Positions 19,227 to 28,114 of a stretch of 64,000 nt of DNA are shown here, one piece after another. Within the stretch, counting starts at the first letter, position 1. Each line of letters opens with the position of its first letter. Origin of the DNA: Bacteroidales bacterium (lineage in GTDB: Bacteria > Bacteroidota > Bacteroidia > Bacteroidales > JAQXIO01); contig JAQXIO010000038.1 of assembly GCA_029007825.1 (NCBI GenBank), positions 1 to 64,000 on the forward strand. Direction: 5' to 3'. The notes beneath the pieces were generated by a model. It worked only from the letters and a program-made list of their open reading frames with translations, was not told the origin of the DNA and did not search any database. The translations under genes were made by a program, and so were the position numbers.

Positions 19227-20136
19227 TTTCCAGTTTACATATTAAATTATTGCAAATAATGCGGTACTTATAAAGCATATATACCAGCAAAACATTCAGC
19301 ACGGTTAGTTCAAATACAAAGTAAGCCCACGGAATATTAAACAATAAAGAAAGGAAAAGAACGATCGTTCTCGTATTGAAAGAAAGAATATTCGTGTATT
19401 TAAGCAGCGGAAGGCTCCTTTCCCGGAACTCTTCCCTCAACCACATAGGAAGACTATCGTCGGGAAAGCGCTGTTTCAGTATTTCCAACAACCGTTGCAA
19501 AACCGGGGTAAAACGTTCCTGTCCTCTCGTATATGCCAGATAAAAAAAGTCGAAAAGTTTATAGATAAGATCTCTCCGGAAAGTAAGTTTCCGGTAACGC
19601 GTTTCGATATTTCTCGATGTCTCCAGCTCACTTCCTTCTCTTCCTTTCAAAAAATAGAGGTGAAGATTTCTGAAATAATCGCCCATCGAAGCTTGTTTGG
19701 CATGACAGTAACCTGCTGCAGCACCCAGAATCCAGATATTCACACCCCATTCGGGTGTCATACGGAGTACAAGAGACACATAAATCGTAATAAACCAGAT
19801 ATCGCCGCACAAGCCGTCTAAAAGTCTTCCGAGACGGGTTTTAATTCCGGTCATGCGCGCCAACTGCCCGTCTGCGCTATCATAGGTATTCGCCCATATA
19901 AGCAGCAACATACCCGCTATGTTTATGTATATATTGCTGAAATAAAAGCACACCGCCGCCGCAACCCCCAGAATAATACCCATCCAGGTTACAGCATTAG
20001 GAGTAATTCCAAGCCGCTGGAAAAAAAGTGCCCAGCAATAACCGACAGGGCGGTAAAACCAGATATCTATTGTTTCTTCGGTATCTCTTGATTTAAGTGA
20101 CGCTTCGTAATTGTTCGTATTAATTATCCGTTCCAT
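19210..20136 (-). CDS. CDP-alcohol phosphatidyltransferase, probable phosphoinositol lipid synthase
   Basis: The 308-residue membrane protein carries the CDP-alcohol phosphotransferase signature at about residues 85-112: D-SA-D-G-QL-AR, eight residues, G, then LLDGLCGD. The last two aspartates are four residues apart rather than the usual three. N-terminal text ITPNAVTWMGIILG is also typical. Membrane helices flank a soluble insertion of about 100 residues (about 150-250). Next to a nucleotidyltransferase and an inositol-phosphate synthase, it most likely transfers phosphoinositol from CDP-inositol to a lipid alcohol such as ceramide or diacylglycerol, or inositol phosphate to CDP-diacylglycerol. 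It starts three bases after the ATP-grasp stop. Confidence 0.85.
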   Translation of the reverse strand: MERIINTNNYEASLKSRDTEETIDIWFYRPVGYCWALFFQRLGITPNAVTWMGIILGVAAAVCFYFSNIYINIAGMLLLIWANTYDSADGQLARMTGIKTRLGRLLDGLCGDIWFITIYVSLVLRMTPEWGVNIWILGAAAGYCHAKQASMGDYFRNLHLYFLKGREGSELETSRNIETRYRKLTFRRDLIYKLFDFFYLAYTRGQERFTPVLQRLLEILKQRFPDDSLPMWLREEFRERSLPLLKYTNILSFNTRTIVLFLSLLFNIPWAYFVFELTVLNVLLVYMLYKYRIICNNLICKLENEQAQ

Positions 20137-20139
20137 TCA

Positions 20140-21027
20140 TCAAATTGCTAACAGAGCGGCCGCCTGTTGTTTTTTCGCAGCCGCATAGATCATTCCGGCT
20201 ATACTCGCTGCTGCCCGGTCACGGCAGGGAGCAAAGCTCGGCCAGTCATTAAAATCTATTATTTTTATGCACTTGTCGTGTTCATCTATTACACAATCGC
20301 CTCCGTAAATACGCACACCCAGCACCTGCGCAGCCTGACTGCATATTTTCTTCAGGTCCTGAGGATCGAAGTGAATTCCTTTGGGCGTTCCGTTTATCTT
20401 CTCCAATCCGAATTTGCTGTGATTGTAGTCCCCCGGATAGAACCAATGGAAAAAATCCGTATCGAGCACACCGTAAAATTTCACGAGATCACCTTGCAAA
20501 TGCTCATTGATTACGGCCGTCTTAATCCCTCTCGAAGCATATTCACGAAGCACACTTTTGGCCTCCTCGATATTCCGTACAAAAGAGACATCGCTTCTTT
20601 GCATAGCCTGAAAATCCCCTCGTTTAATCCAGAACTCCGATTTTCCCAGCAACTGCATATCATGCGTAGGATCGGTAGTCGTTTTCTCAATCAAACTTTC
20701 TGGATGAGGCACACGGTTGGAAAGCAACAGTTTCGTCATCTTTTCACGCGTACAATTCTCAATGCCATAACCGGAATTCAATATCAACCGTCCGCTATCT
20801 TCCAAACGTTGCAGTTTACGGACAGTATGCCAGTCACGTGCCATATTGAATACAACAGGCTGATCTATATCATTATTTACGAATTCCTTCTCGGTATATT
20901 CGATAACCTCACATCCCAACTCCCTCAGTTCATCGGCTGTCGATGAAAAGATATAGGCATCGTTATCGATGTGATTCGGTGAAAACCGGCTATCCCTTCT
21001 AACCCCTGCTATTCTTAAATTTCTCAT
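20140..21027 (-). CDS. ATP-grasp enzyme of the inositol locus
   Basis: The 295-residue protein begins MRNLRIAGVRRDSRFSPNH and has an ATP-grasp fold: a KTTTD...LLGKSEFWIKRGDFQAMQ ATP-binding segment around residues 115-145, a central AVINEHLQGDLVKFYGV stretch, and the C-terminal metal-binding GGDCVID...IKIIDFNDWPSF signature near 245-275. Family relatives include RimK and D-Ala ligases and the inositol-phosphate kinases. Packed between the nucleotidyltransferase (22 bases) and the phosphatidyltransferase (3 bases), it probably modifies inositol phosphate or the lipid head group, by ligation or phosphorylation. The acceptor is not evident. Confidence 0.75.
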   Translation of the reverse strand: MRNLRIAGVRRDSRFSPNHIDNDAYIFSSTADELRELGCEVIEYTEKEFVNNDIDQPVVFNMARDWHTVRKLQRLEDSGRLILNSGYGIENCTREKMTKLLLSNRVPHPESLIEKTTTDPTHDMQLLGKSEFWIKRGDFQAMQRSDVSFVRNIEEAKSVLREYASRGIKTAVINEHLQGDLVKFYGVLDTDFFHWFYPGDYNHSKFGLEKINGTPKGIHFDPQDLKKICSQAAQVLGVRIYGGDCVIDEHDKCIKIIDFNDWPSFAPCRDRAAASIAGMIYAAAKKQQAAALLAI

Positions 21028-21049
21028 ACCACCCTGATCTTCTTATATA

Positions 21050-21748
21050 TTATAATTGCAGGAATTGTTCCGCTTTTTTAATATCTGCTGCATGATCAAT
21101 ATCCATGATTTTACAAAAGTTCCAGGCTTTCAATTTATTGCCGTCTTCCAACAGTGCACGCTGATAATTACGCATTCGCGACACACCGTTTTCCATACAG
21201 GCATTGAGGGTATCGAGAGCCTTCCCTCCGAGACAATAAATCCCGCCCGACACGTAACAGCAATCACCGTCATTATTATCCAGAAACGCAGTAATCTCGT
21301 CGTTCCCGTTCGTTTTCACCCACAACGGCTTTTCATCGTCTACAAACGAAGTTACCCCCATGACACCGTCATAATTTTCCGTTTCGGCAACAAACCGAAT
21401 AAAACGGCCGAACTCCTCCGGCATAAAGATCGTATCCACGGTAGTCAGGCAAAAAGGCTGACCCTCTATCACGTCGCTCAATGCATGAAAACTGTGCATC
21501 GAGCTAGGGGTAGATTTCACGATCAGATGTAAAGGAACAGGCAATTCCCATTTCGCAATATGTTCCTGCACCTCTCTCATCTCCCGGTTTACGATAATAC
21601 TGATCGACAAAGCATTATTTTCCAGAAAAATACGCACCAGGCGATCAATCATCGCCTCGCCGTTCAGCTTTACCAAAGGTTTCGGCTCCCGTACACCCTC
21701 CTGTTGCAACCGGGAACCCTCTCCCGCCGCTATTATCGCATAATGCAT
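21050..21748 (-). CDS. Nucleotidyltransferase, probable CTP:inositol-phosphate cytidylyltransferase
   Basis: The 232-residue protein is a Rossmann-like NTP transferase: MHYAIIAAGEGSRLQ is the nucleotide-binding G-loop, EPKPLVKLNGEAMIDR follows, and LTTVDTIF holds the metal-binding Asp near residue 105; DNNDGDCCYVSGGIY is the sugar-binding part. The family contains mannose-1-phosphate and inositol-1-phosphate nucleotidylyltransferases. Since inositol phosphate is made by the last gene of the operon, the likeliest product is CDP-inositol for the adjacent phosphotransferase. It follows pdxA by five bases. Family assignment is firm; substrate is inferred. Confidence 0.85.
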   Translation of the reverse strand: MHYAIIAAGEGSRLQQEGVREPKPLVKLNGEAMIDRLVRIFLENNALSISIIVNREMREVQEHIAKWELPVPLHLIVKSTPSSMHSFHALSDVIEGQPFCLTTVDTIFMPEEFGRFIRFVAETENYDGVMGVTSFVDDEKPLWVKTNGNDEITAFLDNNDGDCCYVSGGIYCLGGKALDTLNACMENGVSRMRNYQRALLEDGNKLKAWNFCKIMDIDHAADIKKAEQFLQL

Positions 21749-21753
21749 AACGA

Positions 21754-22851
21754 TTACATTTCTTCGTCTTTCGAGAGGTCTAACTTCTCATTATCGTTGC
21801 CTCTGTCATAAAATTGTTTTCTCAACGGATGCGCATTCGCCTCCTCATATCTTAAACGGTTTCTGTACACATCAATCGCAGTAAAAACAGCCTGTCTGAA
21901 CGATTCGGCAGAAGCTTTGTTCTGACCGGCTATATCATATGCCGAACCATGAGCCGGCGAGGTACGTACAAAAGGTAGGCCTGCGGTAAAATTCACCCCC
22001 TCCTCCATTGCTATTGTTTTGAAAGGAGCCAACCCCTGGTCATGATACATTGCTAACACCCCGTCATATGCCTCATAACCGGAAGAACCGAAAAATCCAT
22101 CCGCTGGATACGGTCCGAAAACAAGGATTCCGCTCTCCTGTATCTGCTTGAGAGCAGGGATAATAATATCCTGTTCCTCGCTACCGAGCAAACCTCCGTC
22201 ACCTGCATGCGGATTAAGGGATAACACGGCAATACGTGGACGCACTACTCCGAAATCCTGTTTTAGAGAATTATTCAGTAATGTAACCTTCTCCTTTATA
22301 TTCTTTGCCGTCACCTCATGTGCCACATCAGAAAGAGGTATATGTCCGGTAAGAAGCGCCACCCGTAAATTGTCCTTCAAAAGAATCATCAGCGATTTAT
22401 GCTCATCGCCGGCACACTTTTCCAGGTACTCCGTATGTCCCGGAAAATGAAAATTCTCATTTTGTATAGTATTCTTATTGATAGGTGCCGTCACAAGGAC
22501 GTCAATTTCACCTCTCTTAAGGTCTGCCATGGCAGCTTCAAGAGCAAGAAATGCCGCCTGTCCGGCTTCGGTAGACGGGGTAGCTATTTCTACACGTACG
22601 TCTTCATTGATACAATTCAGTATATTCACCTGTCCCGGTTTCACCTCCTGTATTCCCGCAATCTGGTTCATCATTATTTGCGGAAGTTCCATCACCTTAC
22701 GGTGATAAGCTGCAATTTTGGACGATCCGTAAATTACAGGCGTACAGAGATCAACCATCCGCTCGTCGGCAAAACATTTCAATATTACTTCGTATCCTAT
22801 TCCGTTGATATCCCCGTGGGTAATACCAACCCTGATCTTATTATCCTCCAT
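21754..22851 (-). CDS. pdxA: 4-Hydroxythreonine-4-phosphate dehydrogenase
   Basis: The 365-residue protein fits PdxA. It begins with RVGITHGDINGIGYEV, has metal-binding histidines in FPGHTEYL, GHIPLSDV and MYHDQGLAPFKT, and ends with SPAHGSAYDIAGQNKA. PdxA oxidises 4-phosphohydroxy-threonine in vitamin B6 synthesis. It lies 14 bases after the DUF4837 gene and five before the nucleotidyltransferase, so the vitamin B6 gene is transcribed with the inositol locus. PLP is needed for sphingolipid base synthesis by serine palmitoyltransferase, a possible but unproven link. Confidence 0.96.
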   Translation of the reverse strand: MEDNKIRVGITHGDINGIGYEVILKCFADERMVDLCTPVIYGSSKIAAYHRKVMELPQIMMNQIAGIQEVKPGQVNILNCINEDVRVEIATPSTEAGQAAFLALEAAMADLKRGEIDVLVTAPINKNTIQNENFHFPGHTEYLEKCAGDEHKSLMILLKDNLRVALLTGHIPLSDVAHEVTAKNIKEKVTLLNNSLKQDFGVVRPRIAVLSLNPHAGDGGLLGSEEQDIIIPALKQIQESGILVFGPYPADGFFGSSGYEAYDGVLAMYHDQGLAPFKTIAMEEGVNFTAGLPFVRTSPAHGSAYDIAGQNKASAESFRQAVFTAIDVYRNRLRYEEANAHPLRKQFYDRGNDNEKLDLSKDEEM

Positions 22852-22865
22852 TCTGATCTTACTAT

Positions 22866-23906
22866 CTATTTCTCTTTCTCCTCGGCAATAGGAAGTTCGA
22901 TCGTGTCGGAACTTCCGAATTCTCCGGGAAGCTTAAGGGTATATAATGAGGCTTCAGTAACCTCCAGTAAATTTCTTTTCTTTTTTTCAGGGGCAAATAC
23001 AAACACTTCTGCTACGATTACGCGCTGATTCGTCTCGTCCAGACGAGCATGACTGACAAAAGGTCCGCCCATCATATCTTTCTCCATACGCCATAAGCCC
23101 CGCAACTCTCCGCAATAAGATTGCATCACGGATATAGGAGTATAAAGAGGTTCTACCCGTTTTTCGGTAGTCATATAAGAACCGTCAAAAGCTCCCTGTA
23201 TATTGATCTTCATTACGGAATCTCTCTTTGCCACAAGATAATCACGGGTAAATGTGTTTAAATCAGTATAAGGGAAAGAATAAACGACAATATCCTTACG
23301 TCCGGCGCCCGCATCATTCGATGCCCAGAAAAACTGCTCGCCGGTTTTATATTTGTTTATATCATTCGGAATACGTAGTTCTACGCCAAAAGTATCTTTT
23401 ATCATTCTCTCCGCATCAGCATTATATTTCTCCTGCAACAAAGCTACTCCGCGACGAATCTCCACATCATTGAAAAATTTCACAATCCGGTCAGCATTCG
23501 TCTCTACAAAAAGCTGGAAAGCTGCTTCGTCAGGAGCCTGTATCTTCAAAACAGCTTGATTTGCTGCCCACACATCAGGTGAGTACGAAAATTTCGGAGC
23601 CGAATATATCTCCGAAATATCAGCAATCACGATATTTCGCACCATCTTCAGCATCGAATCGAAAGTCTCTGTAGGAGAATAAGATATATCAAAAGAAGGT
23701 TCTGCCTGAGGCAGCCCCGGCACCTGTGTTGTCAGCGCCTCATAAAGAGCTCTTCCGGCCGGTTTCTCCCATTGTGCCTGGTTCATTACCACCAACACCT
23801 CATACGGTTTGCCCGACGAACCGAATTTTACCGGCGCTCCGCCTCCACATGAAGAGAGCAATAACAGCGCCATGCCAAATAAAAATAATAACGGTTTTCT
23901 TTTCAT
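22866..23906 (-). CDS. DUF4837 family lipoprotein
   Basis: The 346-residue product starts MKRKPLLFLFGMALLLLSSC, a lipoprotein signal with the lipidated Cys in LLSSC. The ATG at 23906 is chosen because a -7 element (TATATTTG, minus strand, 23928-23935) puts the transcript start near 23921, downstream of the other candidate start at 23930. The rest matches DUF4837, Bacteroidota-specific envelope lipoproteins of unknown function. It lies between rlmN and pdxA, a common order in the phylum. Periplasmic or outer-membrane inner-face location is expected. Confidence 0.88.
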   Translation of the reverse strand: MKRKPLLFLFGMALLLLSSCGGGAPVKFGSSGKPYEVLVVMNQAQWEKPAGRALYEALTTQVPGLPQAEPSFDISYSPTETFDSMLKMVRNIVIADISEIYSAPKFSYSPDVWAANQAVLKIQAPDEAAFQLFVETNADRIVKFFNDVEIRRGVALLQEKYNADAERMIKDTFGVELRIPNDINKYKTGEQFFWASNDAGAGRKDIVVYSFPYTDLNTFTRDYLVAKRDSVMKINIQGAFDGSYMTTEKRVEPLYTPISVMQSYCGELRGLWRMEKDMMGGPFVSHARLDETNQRVIVAEVFVFAPEKKKRNLLEVTEASLYTLKLPGEFGSSDTIELPIAEEKEK

Positions 23907-23927
23907 TGTTATTTTTACATTTAGTTG

Positions 23928-23935
23928 CAAATATA
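23928..23935 (-). promoter_or_regulatory. -7 promoter element before the DUF4837-pdxA-inositol operon
   Basis: On the minus strand this reads TATATTTG, an exact TAnnTTTG. It places transcription start near 23921, only some 15 bases before the lipoprotein ATG, so the operon has its own promoter independent of rlmN. Confidence 0.6.
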
Positions 23936-23958
23936 CAAACTTTACTACTGACTAAACG

Positions 23959-24993
23959 CTATTTCTTTAAAGTTTGTTCTATTTTTGAAGTAGATAACAT
24001 TCCGCATGCTGCTAAAATATCTTCTCCCCTTGAAGCCCTTATGGTACAAATTATACCCTTCTCATTCAGTATATCCCGGAAACGTGTCATACGGGACATC
24101 TGTGTCCCTTGAAGAGAAACGCCCGGAATAGCATGGAAACGAATCAGGTTAACCCGGCACATAAGCCCCTGCAACCAGCGTGCAAGCTCTTCCGCATCCT
24201 TATCCGTATCGTTCACTCCGTCGAAAAGAATATATTCGAACGACAGGCGACGCTGACCTGAGAAATCATAATTCCGCAGCTCATCCAGTAACTTTTTAAA
24301 TGGATAAGGCCTTTCTACCGGCATAAGTGTCCGTCTTATTTCAGAAGTCGGGGCATGAAGACTTACTGCCAGATGACAATCAGATTCCCGAAGAAAACGA
24401 AGAACGCCGGATGTAATACCGATCGTCGATACGGTAATACGCCGCGGACTCCAGGCATATCCGTAAGACGAAGTAATGATCTCCAGTGCTTTTAACAGTT
24501 CATCAAGATTATCCATAGGTTCTCCCATCCCCATAAACACCAGATTTGTAAGCTGTGGGAATTCTGGAACGGACTGTATCTGGTTAAGGATCTCCCCCGA
24601 AGTAAGATTTCCGGAGAATCCCTGCTTACCCGTCATACAAAAAAGACAATTCATCTTACAACCGACCTGCGATGAAACACAAAGAGTAACCCGTTCCTTA
24701 TCAGGAATCGCCACAGCCTCGACATAACCTTTTCCATCTGCACGGAAAAGATATTTCTTTGTCCCATCAGAAGAAGCTACACTTTCAACCGGTTGAGCCG
24801 TACCGATTTCATAGAATTGCTGCATCTCCTGCCGCTTTACGGCAGGAATATTCGTCATTTGTCCTATGTCGGTGACACTCTTTTTATAAAGCCAGTCTGC
24901 CATCTGCTTTGCAGCAAAAGGCTTAAGCTGCATCTTTTCGGCTACCAACGTCAATTCAGCAAGCGTCTTTCCAAATAATCGTTCTCTCTCCAT
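23959..24993 (-). CDS. rlmN: 23S rRNA (adenine2503-C2)-methyltransferase
   Basis: The 344-residue radical-SAM protein has CxxxCxxC in GCKMNCLFCMTG, the SAM-binding GMGEP motif, and catalytic cysteine near the end (LAACGML). It methylates A2503 of 23S rRNA and A37 of some tRNAs. The start MERERLFGKTL leaves the normal N-terminal RNA-binding region. It is 52 bases upstream of the DUF4837 lipoprotein gene. Confidence 0.97.
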   Translation of the reverse strand: MERERLFGKTLAELTLVAEKMQLKPFAAKQMADWLYKKSVTDIGQMTNIPAVKRQEMQQFYEIGTAQPVESVASSDGTKKYLFRADGKGYVEAVAIPDKERVTLCVSSQVGCKMNCLFCMTGKQGFSGNLTSGEILNQIQSVPEFPQLTNLVFMGMGEPMDNLDELLKALEIITSSYGYAWSPRRITVSTIGITSGVLRFLRESDCHLAVSLHAPTSEIRRTLMPVERPYPFKKLLDELRNYDFSGQRRLSFEYILFDGVNDTDKDAEELARWLQGLMCRVNLIRFHAIPGVSLQGTQMSRMTRFRDILNEKGIICTIRASRGEDILAACGMLSTSKIEQTLKK

Positions 24994-25101
24994 CGTTAAA
25001 AAAATCCGAACCTAACCAAATCTCAAATTACCCTCCGGAAACAATGCCTAAAACACTTGTCCTTCGTCATATTTGTTCCGGTAATCAGCCAACCCGGCCT
25101 C

Positions 25102-26787
25102 TTACAATGAAACTTTAATGGTTTCATCCCCGATCCGGATAAGATAGAACGCATTCGGATTGAGATTCCAGCGATTTTCACCGCTATACAATGTCTTTGT
25201 CTCTATCAACTGGCCATTCGCATTATAAATCTGCGCTTGCCGCGGTTCATCCCTATCCCAACGGATTACCACAGCTCCGCTTTCAACACGCCATACAATG
25301 GAAGATAAATCGTCAATCTGCGTATAATCAGACAAACCGGTATAAAACAACCCGTCGAATGATCCGTTCGTTATTCCCAACGGATCGAGCCAGGGCGCTA
25401 ATTGCGTTTCGGGTGATTCATCGAAATAATTCCAGTGAATATCGAAGCGTCCGAAATAATCGGGTGCGTCCTTCGGATTCGGATCAGCACAAGTCGATGC
25501 ACCCCCTGTCAAAGTTCCTATGATCCGTTTATTGGCATTAAAAAGAGGCGAGCCCGAAGAACCCGGTGCCGTACTGCCATAACCATTCGGCGTACGGCTC
25601 CATGTCACCCCCCAGTAACCGTACGACAATCCGCAGAAAACACCATCTTCAAATTTTGCACAGGGATACTGCACAGGAGAAACTCGTGTCGAATAAGTAG
25701 ATATACGCTTAAACTGTCTCCGTTTCAAATTGACCTCAGCCGGATGATGTATGCACACACCCGATGTACTTTGCGTTGCCGTATAATCCCATCCGTTCCA
25801 GTAAAGGTTCCAGTTGTCCGGCGGCGTTTCAGAAATCTTCAGCAAAAGCATATCAGACCCACCATTGTAAGAACTGTAAGCAATTCGTTTACAACCGCTC
25901 AGTTTCTTGTTCCCTAACGATATATCACCGTTATCGCAACCACTCTCTTCAAAGTCAAAGACAAAATACGACTTAGCCTTATCGGTATCCGAAGTAGCCC
26001 CTCCACAATGATAGGCAGTTAAAAAATAAGGCGTTCCGTCCTGCCGGGTATTATTAACCAGACTTCCGGAGCAAACATACCATTCTCCATTTTGAACAAA
26101 TGTCATTTGAGCCACACCCCGTTTCGCATTCTGCCATCCGTCACCCTCAGGCGAACAGTTAACACTGACGAAACAAGAATCGCTGTATGGAGAAGACGAC
26201 CTGCCGGACAAACGGTTCTGATGATCGCCATAAATATATATAAGCTCACTTATTACCAGTTCCGTGTCGAAACTCTGGGGATTCCGCATATTCAGTTCCA
26301 CAGTAATGGTTTCTCCCTTTACCGGAACCACGGTCAGTATTCCCGAAGAATTATTATTGTCCCGCGTAAACGCACCAGAGACCTGGCTCTTATCACCGTT
26401 ATAGACATACAATTCCGACCCTTCCGCAAGATGGTATTCCGAAAAGACCACACCGATCGCCTTCGCACCGGGTGAAGAGAAAACAACACGCCATACAAGG
26501 TCGCCATTAGGCAATTGTTCCCAGCTTCCGCATTCTGTAATCGACTTGCCTACATTCAGCGAAACACCCACCTTCGGAGGCATTCCGTTCGGTTCATCTC
26601 CTGCCGTAGTCCTGAAAGAACGCGATTCGGACATCGGAAGATATATCACCGTAGTATCTTCGGGTTCGCTCATTATAAAATTATCCGATAACGGTGTACC
26701 CGGTTGTGATAATTGGCTAAACACCGGAAAAACCGCAAAGAGCAAAAGCATGGTTTCCGGCAAAAAATAAGTCAAAAGTTTTTTCAT
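25102..26787 (-). CDS. Secreted trypsin-like endopeptidase with C-terminal sorting domain
   Basis: The 561-residue protein has a signal peptide (hydrophobic to about residue 25), a pro-region to about 200, a trypsin-like domain at 205-480 resembling lysyl endopeptidases, and a C-terminal beta-sandwich of about 70 residues (QAQIYNANGQLIETKTL...FYLIRIGDETIKV) like type IX secretion signals. The triad is seen as His (LTAYHCGG, about 260), Asp (GGSDMLLLKI, about 312) and Ser (GSSGSPLF, about 411). Several cysteines should form disulfides. It is probably exported across both membranes, consistent with porE at 43259. ATG at 26787 is preferred to the TTG one codon upstream. Confidence 0.87.
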   Translation of the reverse strand: MKKLLTYFLPETMLLLFAVFPVFSQLSQPGTPLSDNFIMSEPEDTTVIYLPMSESRSFRTTAGDEPNGMPPKVGVSLNVGKSITECGSWEQLPNGDLVWRVVFSSPGAKAIGVVFSEYHLAEGSELYVYNGDKSQVSGAFTRDNNNSSGILTVVPVKGETITVELNMRNPQSFDTELVISELIYIYGDHQNRLSGRSSSPYSDSCFVSVNCSPEGDGWQNAKRGVAQMTFVQNGEWYVCSGSLVNNTRQDGTPYFLTAYHCGGATSDTDKAKSYFVFDFEESGCDNGDISLGNKKLSGCKRIAYSSYNGGSDMLLLKISETPPDNWNLYWNGWDYTATQSTSGVCIHHPAEVNLKRRQFKRISTYSTRVSPVQYPCAKFEDGVFCGLSYGYWGVTWSRTPNGYGSTAPGSSGSPLFNANKRIIGTLTGGASTCADPNPKDAPDYFGRFDIHWNYFDESPETQLAPWLDPLGITNGSFDGLFYTGLSDYTQIDDLSSIVWRVESGAVVIRWDRDEPRQAQIYNANGQLIETKTLYSGENRWNLNPNAFYLIRIGDETIKVSL

Positions 26788-26894
26788 CAAATATTTTTTT
26801 CAGATTATTCTCCTAAAATATGCACCGTAGCAAACGGTGAAGTTTATCATTACAAAGGTAGAAATTCAAAAATAGAATTCGTACTTTCGCATAT

Positions 26895-26902
26895 TATTTT
26901 TG
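26895..26902 (+). promoter_or_regulatory. -7 promoter element (TATTTTTG) for mnmA
   Basis: TATTTTTG lies 20 bases before the mnmA ATG and predicts a short leader beginning near 26909. Confidence 0.5.
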
Positions 26903-26921
26903 AAAAAGGAACATACCATAA

Positions 26922-27995
26922 ATGGAGATTGCAGCATTAGTTTCAGGCGGTGTAGATAGTTCGGTCGTAGTATATCGGTTAAAAGAAATGGGATATGACC
27001 CCACTATTTTCTATATCCGGATCGGCATGGAAGATAAAGACGGTTATATCGACTGTCCTGCTGAAGAAGATATAGAAATCACCTCTTACATAGCACGGAA
27101 ATACGGTTGCCGCTTTGAAATCGTATCTTTACACGATGAATATTGGGAAAACGTAGTGAGTTACACGATTAACGCAGTAAAACGCGGCCTTACCCCCAAT
27201 CCTGATATGATGTGCAACAAACTGATCAAATTCGGTTGCTTCGAAGAGAAATGGGGAAAAGATTTCGACTACATTGCGACAGGCCATTACGCAACGACTT
27301 CTGTTATAAACGATAAAGTATTCCTCTCAACGGCGAAAGATCATGTTAAAGACCAGACCTATTTTCTCGGTCAGGTAGATTATATGCAGGTTTCGAAACT
27401 GATGTTTCCCATCGGCAACCTGCTGAAAAGTGAAGTGCGCAGAATTGCAGCGGAACAAGCATTACCGAGTGCCCAACGTAAAGACAGTCAGGGTATCTGT
27501 TTCCTTGGAAAAATCAACTACAACGATTTTATCAAACGTTATCTCGGAGAACGCAAAGGTAAAATCATAGAACTTGAAACCGGAAAAATACTGGGCAAAC
27601 ACAACGGCTTCTGGTTCCATACCATCGGGCAGCGAAAAGGGCTCGGACTAAGTGGAGGACCGTGGTTCGTCGTAAAAAAAGACACACAACGCAACATTGT
27701 CTATGTATCGAACGGCTATAACCCCGAAACCCAGTATGGCACGGTAATTAATTTGCAGGGTTTCAACTTTATCACGCTCGACCCATGGGGAGATTTCGAA
27801 GGAGAAAAGGATATCGCATTTAAAATCCGGCATACACCCGAATTTACATTCGGAAAACTGGTAAAAATCGGCGATATCTACCGTATCTATTCCGATGAAA
27901 AGGTACAGGGAATTGCAGCGGGACAGTTCGGTGTCATATATGACCGCGAATGCCGCCTCTGTTACGGAAGCGGAATGATTATCGGACAGGAATAA
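26922..27995 (+). CDS. mnmA: tRNA-specific 2-thiouridylase
   Basis: The 357-residue protein has the PP-loop [16 protein letters not shown] at residues 5-20, a first catalytic cysteine in [14 protein letters not shown], the second in [10 protein letters not shown], and [16 protein letters not shown]. MnmA thiolates U34 in tRNAs for Lys, Glu and Gln. The C-terminal domain (about 280-357) is standard. It is alone in its unit and ends in a bidirectional terminator. Many Bacteroidota carry two mnmA genes; which one this is cannot be told here. Confidence 0.96.
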   Translation: MEIAALVSGGVDSSVVVYRLKEMGYDPTIFYIRIGMEDKDGYIDCPAEEDIEITSYIARKYGCRFEIVSLHDEYWENVVSYTINAVKRGLTPNPDMMCNKLIKFGCFEEKWGKDFDYIATGHYATTSVINDKVFLSTAKDHVKDQTYFLGQVDYMQVSKLMFPIGNLLKSEVRRIAAEQALPSAQRKDSQGICFLGKINYNDFIKRYLGERKGKIIELETGKILGKHNGFWFHTIGQRKGLGLSGGPWFVVKKDTQRNIVYVSNGYNPETQYGTVINLQGFNFITLDPWGDFEGEKDIAFKIRHTPEFTFGKLVKIGDIYRIYSDEKVQGIAAGQFGVIYDRECRLCYGSGMIIGQE

Positions 27996-28051
27996 AATCG
28001 CAGCCCTTTTTCCGGCAAATAAAAATTCCGATTATTTTACTAGAGAAACAA

Positions 28052-28082
28052 AAAGCCTGCCGGTACCGGCAGGCTTTCTTCA
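28052..28082. terminator. Bidirectional terminator between mnmA and prs
   Basis: A perfect 26-base palindrome (28052-28077) around GGTACC, with T-rich 3' flank on both strands, separates two convergent genes. Confidence 0.9.
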
Positions 28083-28114
28083 CGTTGTAAGCCGTGAGTA
28101 AGGATTTATAAAAA

